Of a stretch of 64,000 nt of DNA, positions 18,350 through 26,801 are shown one piece after another. The stretch is from Gammaproteobacteria bacterium (lineage in GTDB: Bacteria; Pseudomonadota; Gammaproteobacteria; HK1). Position 1 is the first letter of the stretch. Each line of letters starts with the position of its first letter. The position numbers and the translations under genes are program-made. Location of the stretch: NCBI GenBank assembly GCA_021773795.1, contig JAJFJT010000003.1, positions 186,001 to 250,000 on the forward strand. The letters are read 5' to 3'. The notes under the pieces are model-generated. The model worked only from the letters and a program-made list of their open reading frames with translations, did no database searches and was not told the origin of the DNA.

Positions 18350-18986
18350 AGACGAACAGGGATATTTTCTTAGCTTTGAGGGCGGTGAGGGCATGGGCAA
18401 GTCGACTCAAATTGCCGTGGCCGATAAATTTCTGTGTGCAGCCGGTCAGCAGTTGGTGCTCACACGGGAGCCGGGAGGCACGCCGCTGGGGGAACGCATA
18501 CGCGACTTGTTGCTCGATCGGGATAACGGAATGCAGCGCGAGAGTGAGTTACTGCTGATGTTTGCCGCGCGTGCAGAGCATTTGGCCCGGGTTATCGTGC
18601 CGGCGCTGGAAGCGGGGAAATGGGTTATCTGTGATCGTTTTACCGATGCTAGCTATGCCTATCAGGGTGGTGGCAGGGGCATGCCCGAGGCGCGGATCAA
18701 GCTGCTTGAGGATTGGGTACAGAATGGGTTGAAGCCGGATCTGACCTTCCTTCTCGATGGTTCCGTCGGCGTGGGTATGGAGCGGGTCGGACGCCGCGGC
18801 GAGCGGGACCGCTTTGAACAGGAGGAGCTGGATTTTTTCCAGCGGGTGCGTGCGAACTATCTGCAACGGGCACGTGAGGAACCTGCCCGTTTTGTGGTGC
18901 TGGATGCCGCGGAACCGAAGGCAAAGGTGAGCGCTGCCCTCATAGCGAAGCTCAGGATTTTATTGGCCGCTCGAGAACAGGCATGA
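18342..18986 (+). CDS. tmk: Thymidylate kinase
   Basis: 214 residues. It phosphorylates dTMP to dTDP. The P-loop is EGGEGMGKST (13-22), then LTREPGGTPLGE, the DRF motif (CDRFTDASYAYQG) and the lid arginines (GRRGERDRFE). ATG starts eight bases inside mltG; the end overlaps holB as ATGA. Confidence 0.95.
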   Translation: MTKDEQGYFLSFEGGEGMGKSTQIAVADKFLCAAGQQLVLTREPGGTPLGERIRDLLLDRDNGMQRESELLLMFAARAEHLARVIVPALEAGKWVICDRFTDASYAYQGGGRGMPEARIKLLEDWVQNGLKPDLTFLLDGSVGVGMERVGRRGERDRFEQEELDFFQRVRANYLQRAREEPARFVVLDAAEPKAKVSAALIAKLRILLAAREQA

Positions 18987-19954
18987 CGGTACCATTGCCT
19001 TGGCAGGAGTCCCTCTGGCGGCAAATTGTGGTACGTCGCCATGCCATGCCTCACGCCGTGCTGCTCAGCGGCCCGCAAGGCATCGGAAAACAGCGCTTTG
19101 CCCGGCAATTGGTGGCTGGTCTGCTGTGCCATGCGCCCCAGGACGGTCATCCCTGCGGCGAGTGCCGTCCTTGCCATTTGCACGCGAGTGGGAATCACCC
19201 GGACTTTCTTGCAGTTGCTCCGGAGAAACGTAGCATTGTGGTAGATCAAATTCGTGAACTCATTGAATTTACGGTTCTGACCCGCCATTTCGAGGGCCTC
19301 AAGCTGGTGCTTATCTCTCCCGCCGAGGCGCTGAATCGGCATGCCGCCAATAGTCTGCTCAAGGTACTGGAAGAGCCGCCGGCAGAATGCATTTTCATCC
19401 TTGTTTCCCATGCCGCAGGACGTTTGCCGGCAACCTTGCGCAGTCGTTGCCAGCAGTTCCAGTTGATGGTGCCCGCAACGGAAATGGCGCTGGTATGGAT
19501 GCGGGAGCAAGGATGTGCCGAGGCGGAGGCGTTGCCAGCCCTGGAGATTGCGGAAGGTAGCCCTATTCGGGCGTTGGAGATGTTGGAAAATGATCGGGTG
19601 GCGCAATATCAGGAGCTGCTAAAAGATATCCTTGGTTTAATAAAAGGGCAGGGGGACCCCATTTTGGTGGCACGCGAGTGGCAGGCTATCGGTGGGGAGT
19701 GGGTGGTGCGCTGGATGCTCGCGGCCATCGCCCGGCTAGGCCGTCACTTGCTCGCTGGCCGCAGAAACGAGGAGCTTGAGCTGGTGCCTGCTATGCAAAA
19801 GATAGGTGAGGCGCTAGACTTGGCTCGCATGCTAACGCTATATCAGCTCTGTCTGGATACGCGTCGGCTGCAGGCGGCGGCGATTACTCTGAACGAGCCA
19901 TTGCTGCTGGAGGGACTTGCCATTGCCTGGGCTGAGGCAGGCAAGCTTCGTTAA
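18983..19954 (+). CDS. holB: DNA polymerase III delta-prime subunit
   Basis: 323 residues. Clamp-loader subunit of the replicase. The Walker-like GPQGIGKQ, the zinc cysteines (C in LLCHAP, then CGECRPC) and the SRC motif of clamp loaders (LRSRCQQF) are present. Translationally coupled to tmk and followed by pilZ, the conserved gammaproteobacterial order. Confidence 0.93.
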   Translation: MTVPLPWQESLWRQIVVRRHAMPHAVLLSGPQGIGKQRFARQLVAGLLCHAPQDGHPCGECRPCHLHASGNHPDFLAVAPEKRSIVVDQIRELIEFTVLTRHFEGLKLVLISPAEALNRHAANSLLKVLEEPPAECIFILVSHAAGRLPATLRSRCQQFQLMVPATEMALVWMREQGCAEAEALPALEIAEGSPIRALEMLENDRVAQYQELLKDILGLIKGQGDPILVAREWQAIGGEWVVRWMLAAIARLGRHLLAGRRNEELELVPAMQKIGEALDLARMLTLYQLCLDTRRLQAAAITLNEPLLLEGLAIAWAEAGKLR

Positions 19955-19978
19955 CCAAGCACACCAGGGGCATCGCTT

Positions 19979-20323
19979 ATGCCGGCACCACGACAAGGCA
20001 TTCTTTCCTTGACCATCCGCGACAAGAGCGCGCTTTACGCCTCCTACATGCCCTTTATCAAGAACGGCGGTTTGTTTATTCCCACCAACAAATCCTATGG
20101 CCTTGGTGATGAGGTCTTTATGCTGCTCACCCTGATGGACGACAAGCAGAAAATGCCCATTGCCGGAAAAATTGTGTGGATCACGCCTAAAGGTGCACAG
20201 GGCAACCGCACGGCTGGCATCGGCGTGCAGTTTAGCGATATGGACAAGGGCCAGACCTTCCACAAGATTGAAAATCACCTGGCGGCAGCACTGAAGTCAG
20301 AGCGCCAAACGCACACCATGTAA
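19979..20323 (+). CDS. pilZ: PilZ-domain protein, type IV pilus type
   Basis: 114 residues. Its place between holB and tatD is that of the original PilZ of Pseudomonas, required for type IV pilus assembly. The c-di-GMP residues of other PilZ domains are missing: there is no RxxxR near the N-terminus, and IKNGGLFIP replaces DxSxxG. It is therefore expected not to bind c-di-GMP, as is known for this subgroup. AGGGG lies about 7 nt before ATG. Stop and tatD start overlap (TAATG). Confidence 0.88.
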   Translation: MPAPRQGILSLTIRDKSALYASYMPFIKNGGLFIPTNKSYGLGDEVFMLLTLMDDKQKMPIAGKIVWITPKGAQGNRTAGIGVQFSDMDKGQTFHKIENHLAAALKSERQTHTM

Positions 20324-21114
20324 TGGTGCCGCAACTCGTCGATTCACATTGTCATCTCAATCTGCTGAGTGCCGTCCGCCACGGCGCGGACGTGAGAGAG
20401 GTGATTGCCGAGGCCGCCAACGAGGGCATTGGGCACCTGCTCTGCGTCTCCGTTGAACTTGATGATTCCCCCTTGCTGCGGGCTTATGCCCAGCGTTTCC
20501 CGCAGGTTTTCATTTCCGCCGGACTGCATCCCAACCACGATGCCAAAAAGGAACCGGATGAAGCCGCTATTGTTGCCGTAGCCGCGGCTCCTGAGGTGGT
20601 TGCTATTGGAGAAACCGGTCTCGACTATTTTCGTTCCGAAGGCGATCTGGCCTGGCAACAGGAGCGTTTCCGTCGTCATATCCGGGTGGCGCGAACCCTG
20701 AAAAAACCTCTCATCATTCATTCTCGTGAGGCGCGGAAGGATACTCTGCGCATTCTTCGTGAGGAGCGGGCTGGCGAGGTGGGTGGGGTGATGCATTGTT
20801 TTGTGGAAGATTGGGATACTGCGCGTGATGCGCTGGAGCTGGGCTTTTATATTTCCTTTTCCGGCATTGTGACCTACAAGAATGCCGAGCAGGTGCAGCA
20901 TGCCGCTGCGCGGGTGCCGCTGGATCGCCTGTTGGTAGAAACCGACTCCCCTTATCTGGCTCCAGTCCCCCGTCGTGGCCGGGAGAACCATCCCGGTTTT
21001 GTACATTTCGTGGCTGAATATCTGGCTACCTTGAGAGATATGGAGATCGAGGCCCTTAGCGCCGCAACCACAGATAATTTCTTCAGACTCTTCCAGCACG
21101 CGGCGAGAATTTAA
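20323..21114 (+). CDS. TatD-family metal-dependent hydrolase
   Basis: 263 residues. A TIM-barrel DNase/amidohydrolase-like enzyme. The metal ligands are in VDSHCHLN, GETGLDYF, IIHSREA, the CF histidine region and ETDSPYLAP. E. coli relatives act on DNA ends and in quality control, but the exact role of this YcfH-like member is not certain. It overlaps pilZ by one base and is followed six bases later by fadD. Confidence 0.88.
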   Translation: MVPQLVDSHCHLNLLSAVRHGADVREVIAEAANEGIGHLLCVSVELDDSPLLRAYAQRFPQVFISAGLHPNHDAKKEPDEAAIVAVAAAPEVVAIGETGLDYFRSEGDLAWQQERFRRHIRVARTLKKPLIIHSREARKDTLRILREERAGEVGGVMHCFVEDWDTARDALELGFYISFSGIVTYKNAEQVQHAAARVPLDRLLVETDSPYLAPVPRRGRENHPGFVHFVAEYLATLRDMEIEALSAATTDNFFRLFQHAARI

Positions 21115-21119
21115 GCCCG

Positions 21120-22799
21120 ATGGAGCGACCCTGGTTGGCAAGCTATCCGCCGGGGATGCCGCAGAGCCTCTCTGATGATGGATTCCCCTCACTCACGGCA
21201 CTTTTAGAACACAGCACGCGACGTTATTCCAAACGCCCCGCTTTCGTTAGTTTTGGACACTATTTCAGCTACAAAGACGTGGATGAGCTGAGTGGCCAAT
21301 TTGCCGCCTTTTTACAATCTCGTGGTCTTGAGCGTGGCGCCCGTATCGGCCTGATGATGCCGAATCTGCTGCAGTATCCCGTGGCTGCCTTTGGTGCCCT
21401 GCGCGCGGGTCTGGTGGTGGTAAACATCAATCCCCAGTACACCGCCAGAGAACTCCGTGCCCAGCTCCGTGATGCCGAACTGGGGGCTATCGTGGCGCTC
21501 GATATGCTGGCTGCGAGCTTGCGTAAGGTATTAGAAGATACGCCGGTTAAGACCGTTGTGGTAACCGGTATCGGGGATCTGTTGCCACGCCCGAAGGCAT
21601 GGGTCTTGGGATTGGCACTTAGGGTCACCAAAGGTTGGCGTGGCCCGCCCACCCTCTCCGGGGTGATTGCCTGGCGTACGGCGCTAGCTTGGGGGCGGGG
21701 GCGAGCGTTTCGCAAGGTGTCGCTATGCCTCAAGGATCCTGCCTTTTTGCAGTACACCGGTGGCACCACCGGGGTGTCCAAGGGTGCCGTCCTTAGCCAT
21801 GGCAACCTGTTGGCCAATGTAAGCCAAATTACGCCATGGATCCGTCATCCGTGGTCCGTAGGAAAGGGGCTGGATGAGGGCTCAGAGGTGATCCTCACCG
21901 CATTGCCGCTCTATCATATCTTCGCTCTGACCGCGAACTGGCTGGTATTTTTCTCCATTGGCGCTCTCAATGTGCTGGTTGCTGATCCCCGGGATTTACC
22001 TGGGCTGGCGCGCACCCTGGGGCGTTATCCGGTGACCTGTATGACCGGTGTGAATACGCTCTTCGCGGGACTGTTGCGTACGCCGGGTTTTGCAAAGCTT
22101 GATTTCTCGTGGCTGAAGATATGTCTGGGCGGAGGAATGGCGGTTCAGTCTGCGGTGGCCGACGAGTGGCAGGCCGTTACTGGCACGGCTTTGACGGAGG
22201 CCTATGGGCTGACGGAGGCTTCACCCGCAGTCTGCATCAATCCACTCGATGGTGGGCAGGGTGATGGCGGCATTGGCTATCCCTTGCCGGCAACAGATTG
22301 TGAGATTCGCGATGCGAGTGGGTGCCCGCTTGCCGTGGGTGAGACCGGGGAACTTTGGCTGTACGGCCCCCAAGTGATGCAGGGCTACTGGCGGCGAGTG
22401 GAGGAAAGCGCCGCGGTATCGGTGGATGGCTGGTTGCGTACGGGTGATCTGGGCTGGATGGATGCAAAGGGTCGGATATATCTCAAGGATCGACTGAAAG
22501 ATATGATTCTGGTCTCCGGTTTTAACGTCTACCCCAGTGAAATAGAGGGCGTGCTTGCCAGTCATCCCCGGGTGGTTGAGGTGGGAGTGGTGGGTATCGC
22601 GGACAAGAAATCCGGGCAGCGCGTCAAAGCAGTCGTGGTGACGGATGACGACGGGTTGAAAGCAGAGGAGCTGGATGCCTGGTGCCGAAAAAACCTCGCC
22701 GCCTATAAAGCGCCCAAGATAATTGAATTTCGGGCCAGTCTGCCCAAGTCTACAGTGGGCAAGATCTTGCGTCGGGAGTTGCGCGTGTCCAGCCCATAG
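21120..22799 (+). CDS. fadD: Long-chain fatty acid-CoA ligase
   Basis: 559 residues. It activates free fatty acids with ATP and CoA. It is close to E. coli FadD from the N-terminus (MERPWLASYP) onward: the AMP-binding loop YTGGTTGVSKG (about 213-223), the GVNTLF and EAYGLTEASP motifs, LRTGDLGW, and the C-terminal PKSTVGKILRREL with the catalytic lysine. Its position after the fab and tatD genes allows recycling of fatty acids. Separated from tatD by five bases. Confidence 0.9.
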   Translation: MERPWLASYPPGMPQSLSDDGFPSLTALLEHSTRRYSKRPAFVSFGHYFSYKDVDELSGQFAAFLQSRGLERGARIGLMMPNLLQYPVAAFGALRAGLVVVNINPQYTARELRAQLRDAELGAIVALDMLAASLRKVLEDTPVKTVVVTGIGDLLPRPKAWVLGLALRVTKGWRGPPTLSGVIAWRTALAWGRGRAFRKVSLCLKDPAFLQYTGGTTGVSKGAVLSHGNLLANVSQITPWIRHPWSVGKGLDEGSEVILTALPLYHIFALTANWLVFFSIGALNVLVADPRDLPGLARTLGRYPVTCMTGVNTLFAGLLRTPGFAKLDFSWLKICLGGGMAVQSAVADEWQAVTGTALTEAYGLTEASPAVCINPLDGGQGDGGIGYPLPATDCEIRDASGCPLAVGETGELWLYGPQVMQGYWRRVEESAAVSVDGWLRTGDLGWMDAKGRIYLKDRLKDMILVSGFNVYPSEIEGVLASHPRVVEVGVVGIADKKSGQRVKAVVVTDDDGLKAEELDAWCRKNLAAYKAPKIIEFRASLPKSTVGKILRRELRVSSP

Positions 22800-22878
22800 A
22801 GGGTACAATGCGCGCCGTTTGAGTCGCGCCAGAGCCTGCCATGGGTGCGTATAACCATTGCAATAAGGGGAGTCACGA

Positions 22879-23520
22879 GTGGAGCTGGTTTGCCTGGACC
22901 TGGAAGGAGTGTTGATCCCGGAGATCTGGATTAACGTAGCCGAGCGCACGGGTATCGAGGAGTTGCGTGCCACCACTCGAGATATTCCGGATTACAATGT
23001 ATTGATGAAGCAGCGCCTCGGGTTGTTGGATGTCCATGGCCTTGGGTTGTTGGAGATCCAGGCGGTTATCGATACTTTGGAGCCAATGGCCGGTGCCATT
23101 GAATTTGTCTCCTGGCTACGGCAACGCTATCAGCTCATCATCCTCTCCGATACCTTCTACGAATTTGCCGCACCATTAATGAAGAAATTGGGCTCGCCCA
23201 CGCTTTTTTGTCATAGCCTGGAGGTGGATGGAAAAGGCCGGGTGGTAAATTATCACCTGCGCCAGCCAGATCAGAAGCGGCGTGCGGTGGAGGCCTTTCA
23301 GGCACTCAATTTCCAAGTCTATGCCGCAGGGGATTCCTACAACGATACCAGCATGCTGGCGGCGGCGAATGCCGGCTTTCTGTTTTGCCCGCCGGAGAAC
23401 GTGATTCAGGAGTTCCCCCAGTTCCCGGTAACCCGTGACTACACGGAATTACAGGCGGCTTTCGCCGAGGCTAGGAGTCTGTCGGGTTTAGGCGCTCGTA
23501 GCGAGGAAAAGCCATATTGA
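22879..23520 (+). CDS. thrH: ThrH-type phosphoserine phosphatase / homoserine phosphotransferase
   Basis: 213 residues. HAD-family enzyme close to Pseudomonas aeruginosa ThrH, which dephosphorylates phosphoserine and can phosphorylate homoserine. The HAD motif I is CLDLEGVLIPE (D7 nucleophile, E9 in place of the usual second Asp, as in ThrH). LSDTFYEF and AGDSYNDTSML are motifs II and IV. GTG start with AAGGGGAG upstream. About 15 C-terminal residues (RSLSGLG onward) are read out of repeat B2 and replace the native end. Confidence 0.9.
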   Translation: MELVCLDLEGVLIPEIWINVAERTGIEELRATTRDIPDYNVLMKQRLGLLDVHGLGLLEIQAVIDTLEPMAGAIEFVSWLRQRYQLIILSDTFYEFAAPLMKKLGSPTLFCHSLEVDGKGRVVNYHLRQPDQKRRAVEAFQALNFQVYAAGDSYNDTSMLAAANAGFLFCPPENVIQEFPQFPVTRDYTELQAAFAEARSLSGLGARSEEKPY

Positions 23521-23634
23521 GACAGATTTTTTGGTCGTTTGAGGATAATAGTCAGTCTATTAGACAAGAAGGAGCAGAAAATATGACCAATAGGGCTTTT
23601 CCGCAGTAGAGCAGTGCTAAGTCCGACAGACTCC
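23475..23634. repeat. Family B element, copy B2, inserted at convergent gene ends
   Basis: A 160 bp unit, inverted relative to B1, flanked by CTAG (23471-23474 and 23635-23638). thrH reads into it and stops at 23520. The right CTAG, read on the minus strand, is the TAG stop of the GGDEF/EAL gene. Confidence 0.82.
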
Positions 23635-25296
23635 CTAGCCGATAAGACATGCCTCGGCGACGGCATCGCCCTGGGCAAAGTCCACACCGATTTTCGCCAG
23701 CAGAGCCAAAGTGTGGGAGTCCTCTACGCATTCGGCCACAGTGGACAGACCAAAGAGATGGCCAATCTGATTGATGGATTCCACCATCGCAAGATCTGAG
23801 GTATCGTCGGCCATGCAGCGCACGAAGCCGCCATCAATCTTGAGTTGATCCACGGCAAGATTTTTCAGGTAGGCAAAGGAACTCAAGCCTGTGCCGAAGT
23901 CATCAAGGGCAAATTCGCAGCCCAATTCCTTTAGTGCCGAGATAAAGTTCCGGGCAGCCTCCAGATTATCAATGGCGGCGGTTTCGGTGATTTCAAAGCA
24001 AAGACGCTCTCCGGCAATGCCAGCCTGTTGTAGTTCCCGCAATACATCGGCCTGAAAATCCACATTCGAGAGAGATTGTCCCGATAGGTTAATGGCGCAA
24101 CGGTCCACGTTGGCAAAGGTTTGCGGGGCCATTTTTAGCAATTCCAGCGCACGCCGCACCACCCAGCGATCAATGGACGGCATCAGATTAAAGTGCTCTG
24201 CCGCCGAGATAAAGGTGTGGGGCGCCACCAACCCGCCTTTTTCATCCACCATGCGCACTAACAATTCGCCTTGGGGTTTGAGGGTGGAGCCCGGGGCAAT
24301 GGGGACGATGGGTTGTAGCATCAGCTGGAAGCAGTTTTTTTCCACTGCGTGCTGTACCCGCTGCATCCAGTGTAGTAATTCGTCCTGGTCGCCTTTTAGC
24401 AGGTCGCTGGAGGTATGGAGATGGACCCGGTTGCGGCCCTCTTGGCGGGCAAGATGGCAGGCATGGGCGGCGGCACTCATCAACTCTGTAGCACCGCCAC
24501 TGTCCGCGTTGAGGGCAACGACACCGATGCTGGCGCTGACCTCAAACAGGTGTTCCTCCCAGGGGAATTGGGTGCGCAGAACATCGCTGCGCAGGGTGTC
24601 GGCGATGGAGAGGCAGTTGGCACTGGAGCAATCTCCCAGAATGACGGCAAATTGACCCCCTTCCAGCCGTGCGACGGTATCACTGTCGCGCACGCTTTGG
24701 CGCAGGCGTTTGGCGATCTCCCGCAGCAGCGCATCACCGGCAGGATAGCCGCAGTAATCGTTAATCATGCGAAAGGGATCGAGGTCCAGATAGCAGAGGG
24801 CATAGCGTTCACCACTGCTACGACTTCGCACCAGCTTGGCACGCATGCAACGTTCGAACTCCCGGCGATTGATCAAGCCGGTTAGTCGATCGTGAGTTGC
24901 CTGAAAATTGCCTAACCGCTGTAGTCCCGTGAGTTCAGTCTGATCCTCGATGATCACGGCGATATGCTTTTTGGGCTCGCCACTATCGCCCATGAGTACG
25001 GTATGCACCGCCACCGAATACTGCTTGCCCTTGCCGCACAAGCCGAGGCGCATCGGGGCGGGGTAATGCATGTTGATATTGCCACCTACAGTATCCGCAA
25101 TCGGATCGATATCCGAGTCCCCGTTGGCCTCCACGGTGAAGCTCAACAAACTGTTGAGTTGGATGTCGCCGACAAGGGTGCCGGTAAGTCCGGTGAGTTG
25201 CCGCGCTGTGCTATTGAGAGACTGCACCCGGCCGCGAAGGTCGGTGACGATGATGCTGTCGCTGACGGCATTGAAAATGTCGGTTTCGATTATCAC
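23635..25296 (-). CDS. PAS-GGDEF-EAL protein, probable c-di-GMP phosphodiesterase with degenerate GGDEF
   Basis: 553 residues, cytoplasmic (no membrane segment). The domains are PAS (about 1-110), GGDEF (about 130-290) and EAL (about 310-553). The cyclase signature is RLEGGQF rather than RLGGDEF, so synthesis of c-di-GMP is unlikely. The EAL side keeps its metal and catalytic residues: E in GELLVRM, N in INLSGQS, E in FEITE, DDFGTG, K in QLKID, and E in TVAECVE. The protein ends eight residues after the conserved QG, where repeat B2 provides the stop, so the terminal helix of the EAL domain is shortened. Start GTG 25296 is the first after an in-frame stop. Confidence 0.85.
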   Translation of the reverse strand: MIIETDIFNAVSDSIIVTDLRGRVQSLNSTARQLTGLTGTLVGDIQLNSLLSFTVEANGDSDIDPIADTVGGNINMHYPAPMRLGLCGKGKQYSVAVHTVLMGDSGEPKKHIAVIIEDQTELTGLQRLGNFQATHDRLTGLINRREFERCMRAKLVRSRSSGERYALCYLDLDPFRMINDYCGYPAGDALLREIAKRLRQSVRDSDTVARLEGGQFAVILGDCSSANCLSIADTLRSDVLRTQFPWEEHLFEVSASIGVVALNADSGGATELMSAAAHACHLARQEGRNRVHLHTSSDLLKGDQDELLHWMQRVQHAVEKNCFQLMLQPIVPIAPGSTLKPQGELLVRMVDEKGGLVAPHTFISAAEHFNLMPSIDRWVVRRALELLKMAPQTFANVDRCAINLSGQSLSNVDFQADVLRELQQAGIAGERLCFEITETAAIDNLEAARNFISALKELGCEFALDDFGTGLSSFAYLKNLAVDQLKIDGGFVRCMADDTSDLAMVESINQIGHLFGLSTVAECVEDSHTLALLAKIGVDFAQGDAVAEACLIG

Positions 25297-25372
25297 AGAT
25301 ATGAGTCTAGCCTGCCATCAGGCACGGTGTGGGAGGAGGAGAGGTCCTGCAAATGAGTGTATGAGAATTGGC

Positions 25373-26107
25373 TTAGTCCATCAGCGCTTGCAGTGAGAGC
25401 CGCTGACGGTCTCCCGCTTCGGTACAGCGCAGTATGCTTTCACCTTGATACCAGTCACCGAGTACGAGCCTGCATGCCCGTATACCATCGATGAGGTGTT
25501 CGTGCTCAGCGGGGCGGTGGGTGTGGCCATGGATAAGCAGATGGGCGCCGGAATCGCGTAGAGCCTGCTCCACGGCGGTCGGATTGACATCCATGATGGA
25601 TTCACTCTTTCCCGCTATGGCTTCGCGGGACCGCGAGCGTAGCGCCGCCGCCTGCAGTATACGTTCACTCATCGGCAGGGAGAGGAACTGACGCTGAAAT
25701 GCTGGCTGGCGAGTTAGAGTACGTAGTGCCTGGTAATCGGAATCATCGATACAAAATAAATCCCCGTGACTGATCAGCGTTCGTTGACCGTAGAGCTCAA
25801 TGATTGATGGGTCCGGGAGCAGTTGGCAACCACTTTCCGCCTCGAAGTCCTGACCCAGGAGGACGTCGTGATTGCCATGTAAGACCAACACCGGCACCCC
25901 ACCAAGGGTCAAACGGGCTAGCGCGGCTATAACCTCTGGATGGGGCGGTGCATCATCATCATCTCCGAGCCACTGGTCGAACAAGTCGCCGAGGATATAC
26001 AGATTCTGTACCTGCTCTGAAGCATATTCCAGTAAGGCGAGAAAGGCCGCCACCCGCTCAGGGCGGGTGGGGCTAAGATGAATATCGGAGACAAACAGAA
26101 TCGACAC
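25373..26107 (-). CDS. lpxH: UDP-2,3-diacylglucosamine diphosphatase
   Basis: 244 residues. It hydrolyses UDP-2,3-diacylglucosamine to lipid X in lipid A synthesis at the inner membrane. The metallophosphoesterase motifs are visible in order: SDIHL (7-11), GDLFDQWLGD, GNHD, SHGD, HGHTH. GTG start at 26107. It lies 22 bases downstream of ppiB and is probably in the same transcript. Confidence 0.92.
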   Translation of the reverse strand: MSILFVSDIHLSPTRPERVAAFLALLEYASEQVQNLYILGDLFDQWLGDDDDAPPHPEVIAALARLTLGGVPVLVLHGNHDVLLGQDFEAESGCQLLPDPSIIELYGQRTLISHGDLFCIDDSDYQALRTLTRQPAFQRQFLSLPMSERILQAAALRSRSREAIAGKSESIMDVNPTAVEQALRDSGAHLLIHGHTHRPAEHEHLIDGIRACRLVLGDWYQGESILRCTEAGDRQRLSLQALMD

Positions 26108-26129
26108 GGCGGGACTCCGTGTCCGGGGC

Positions 26130-26630
26130 TCAGGCTTCGATAAGTTCGGCGTGCTCCAAGGTCACGTCATCCACCGGCACGTCAGCGTGGCCACCGCTAC
26201 GGTTGGTATCAACCTTGGCGATTTTGTTCACTACGTCCATGCCATCAACCACTTTTCCGAAAACGCAGTAGCCCCAACCTTCGGTGCTGCGCGTTTTGAA
26301 ATCCAGGAAATCATTGTCATTGAGATTGATAAAAAACTGGGTACTGGCCGAATGCGGATCCGGGGTACGGGCCATGGCGACGGTGCCGAGCCGATTGCTG
26401 AGTCCATTATCGGCCTCATTGTCGATGGTGTCACGGCCTTGCTTTTGCTCCATGCCCGCGATAAAGCCACCACCCTGAATCATGAAACCGTCAATGACAC
26501 GATGGAAAATGGTGCCGTCATAATGGGACCTACGGACATATTGGACGAAATTCTCCACCGTCTGGGGTGCTTTCTCCTCATCGAGTTCGAGTTCGATGGT
26601 GCCGAAGGTGGTTTGTAACCGGATGTTCAC
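26130..26630 (-). CDS. ppiB: Peptidyl-prolyl cis-trans isomerase B (cyclophilin)
   Basis: 166 residues. Cytoplasmic cyclophilin that speeds proline isomerisation. The active-site segments FHRVIDGFMIQGG, MARTPDPHSASTQFFIN and FGKVVDGMDVV are typical. The GTG start at 26630 (VNIRLQTT) fits the family length and has AGGAG 8 nt upstream; the long upstream extension in the open frame is not homologous. It diverges from gltX across about 165 bp that contain an 11-bp inverted repeat. Confidence 0.92.
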   Translation of the reverse strand: MNIRLQTTFGTIELELDEEKAPQTVENFVQYVRRSHYDGTIFHRVIDGFMIQGGGFIAGMEQKQGRDTIDNEADNGLSNRLGTVAMARTPDPHSASTQFFINLNDNDFLDFKTRSTEGWGYCVFGKVVDGMDVVNKIAKVDTNRSGGHADVPVDDVTLEHAELIEA

Positions 26631-26656
26631 GCATGTTTCTCCTGAGATGGCTTGTC

Positions 26657-26717
26657 CCTGATCGCCGCTATGGCAATTGCAGTGGGGCAAGACGGGGTGC
26701 AACAATCGGCGATCAGG
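26657..26717. repeat. Perfect 11-bp inverted repeat in the ppiB-gltX divergent region
   Basis: CCTGATCGCCG (26657-26667) and CGGCGATCAGG (26707-26717) are exact complements separated by 39 bases. The right arm ends 13 bases before the gltX -35 element. It could be a stem-loop in the ppiB leader or a split binding site. Confidence 0.5.
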
Positions 26718-26730
26718 CACGAAGACGGCT

Positions 26731-26760
26731 CTGACCGGTGTGCAACGGTTCCCGTATAAT
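26731..26760 (+). promoter_or_regulatory. Sigma-70 promoter for gltX-cysS
   Basis: CTGACC (26731-26736), 18 nt, perfect TATAAT (26755-26760). Transcription would begin near 26767, giving a leader of about 31 nt that contains a four-codon micro-ORF. Confidence 0.65.
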
Positions 26761-26786
26761 ACGCGATTCTTTCGCATCCGCCACGT

Positions 26787-26801
26787 ATGAAGACCCAATG
26801 A
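26787..26801 (+). CDS. Four-codon micro-ORF (MKTQ) overlapping the gltX start
   Basis: The sequence ATGAAGACCCA is tandemly repeated at the gltX start. The first copy opens a micro-ORF MKTQ whose TGA stop (26799-26801) overlaps the gltX ATG (26798-26800). Whether it is translated is unknown; it could be a coupling device or the by-product of a small tandem duplication. Confidence 0.35.
   Translation: MKTQ

Noticed and set aside
19979-20323. c-di-GMP-binding PilZ receptor
   Set aside because: RxxxR and DxSxxG residues are absent; the gene neighbourhood fits the pilus-assembly PilZ instead.
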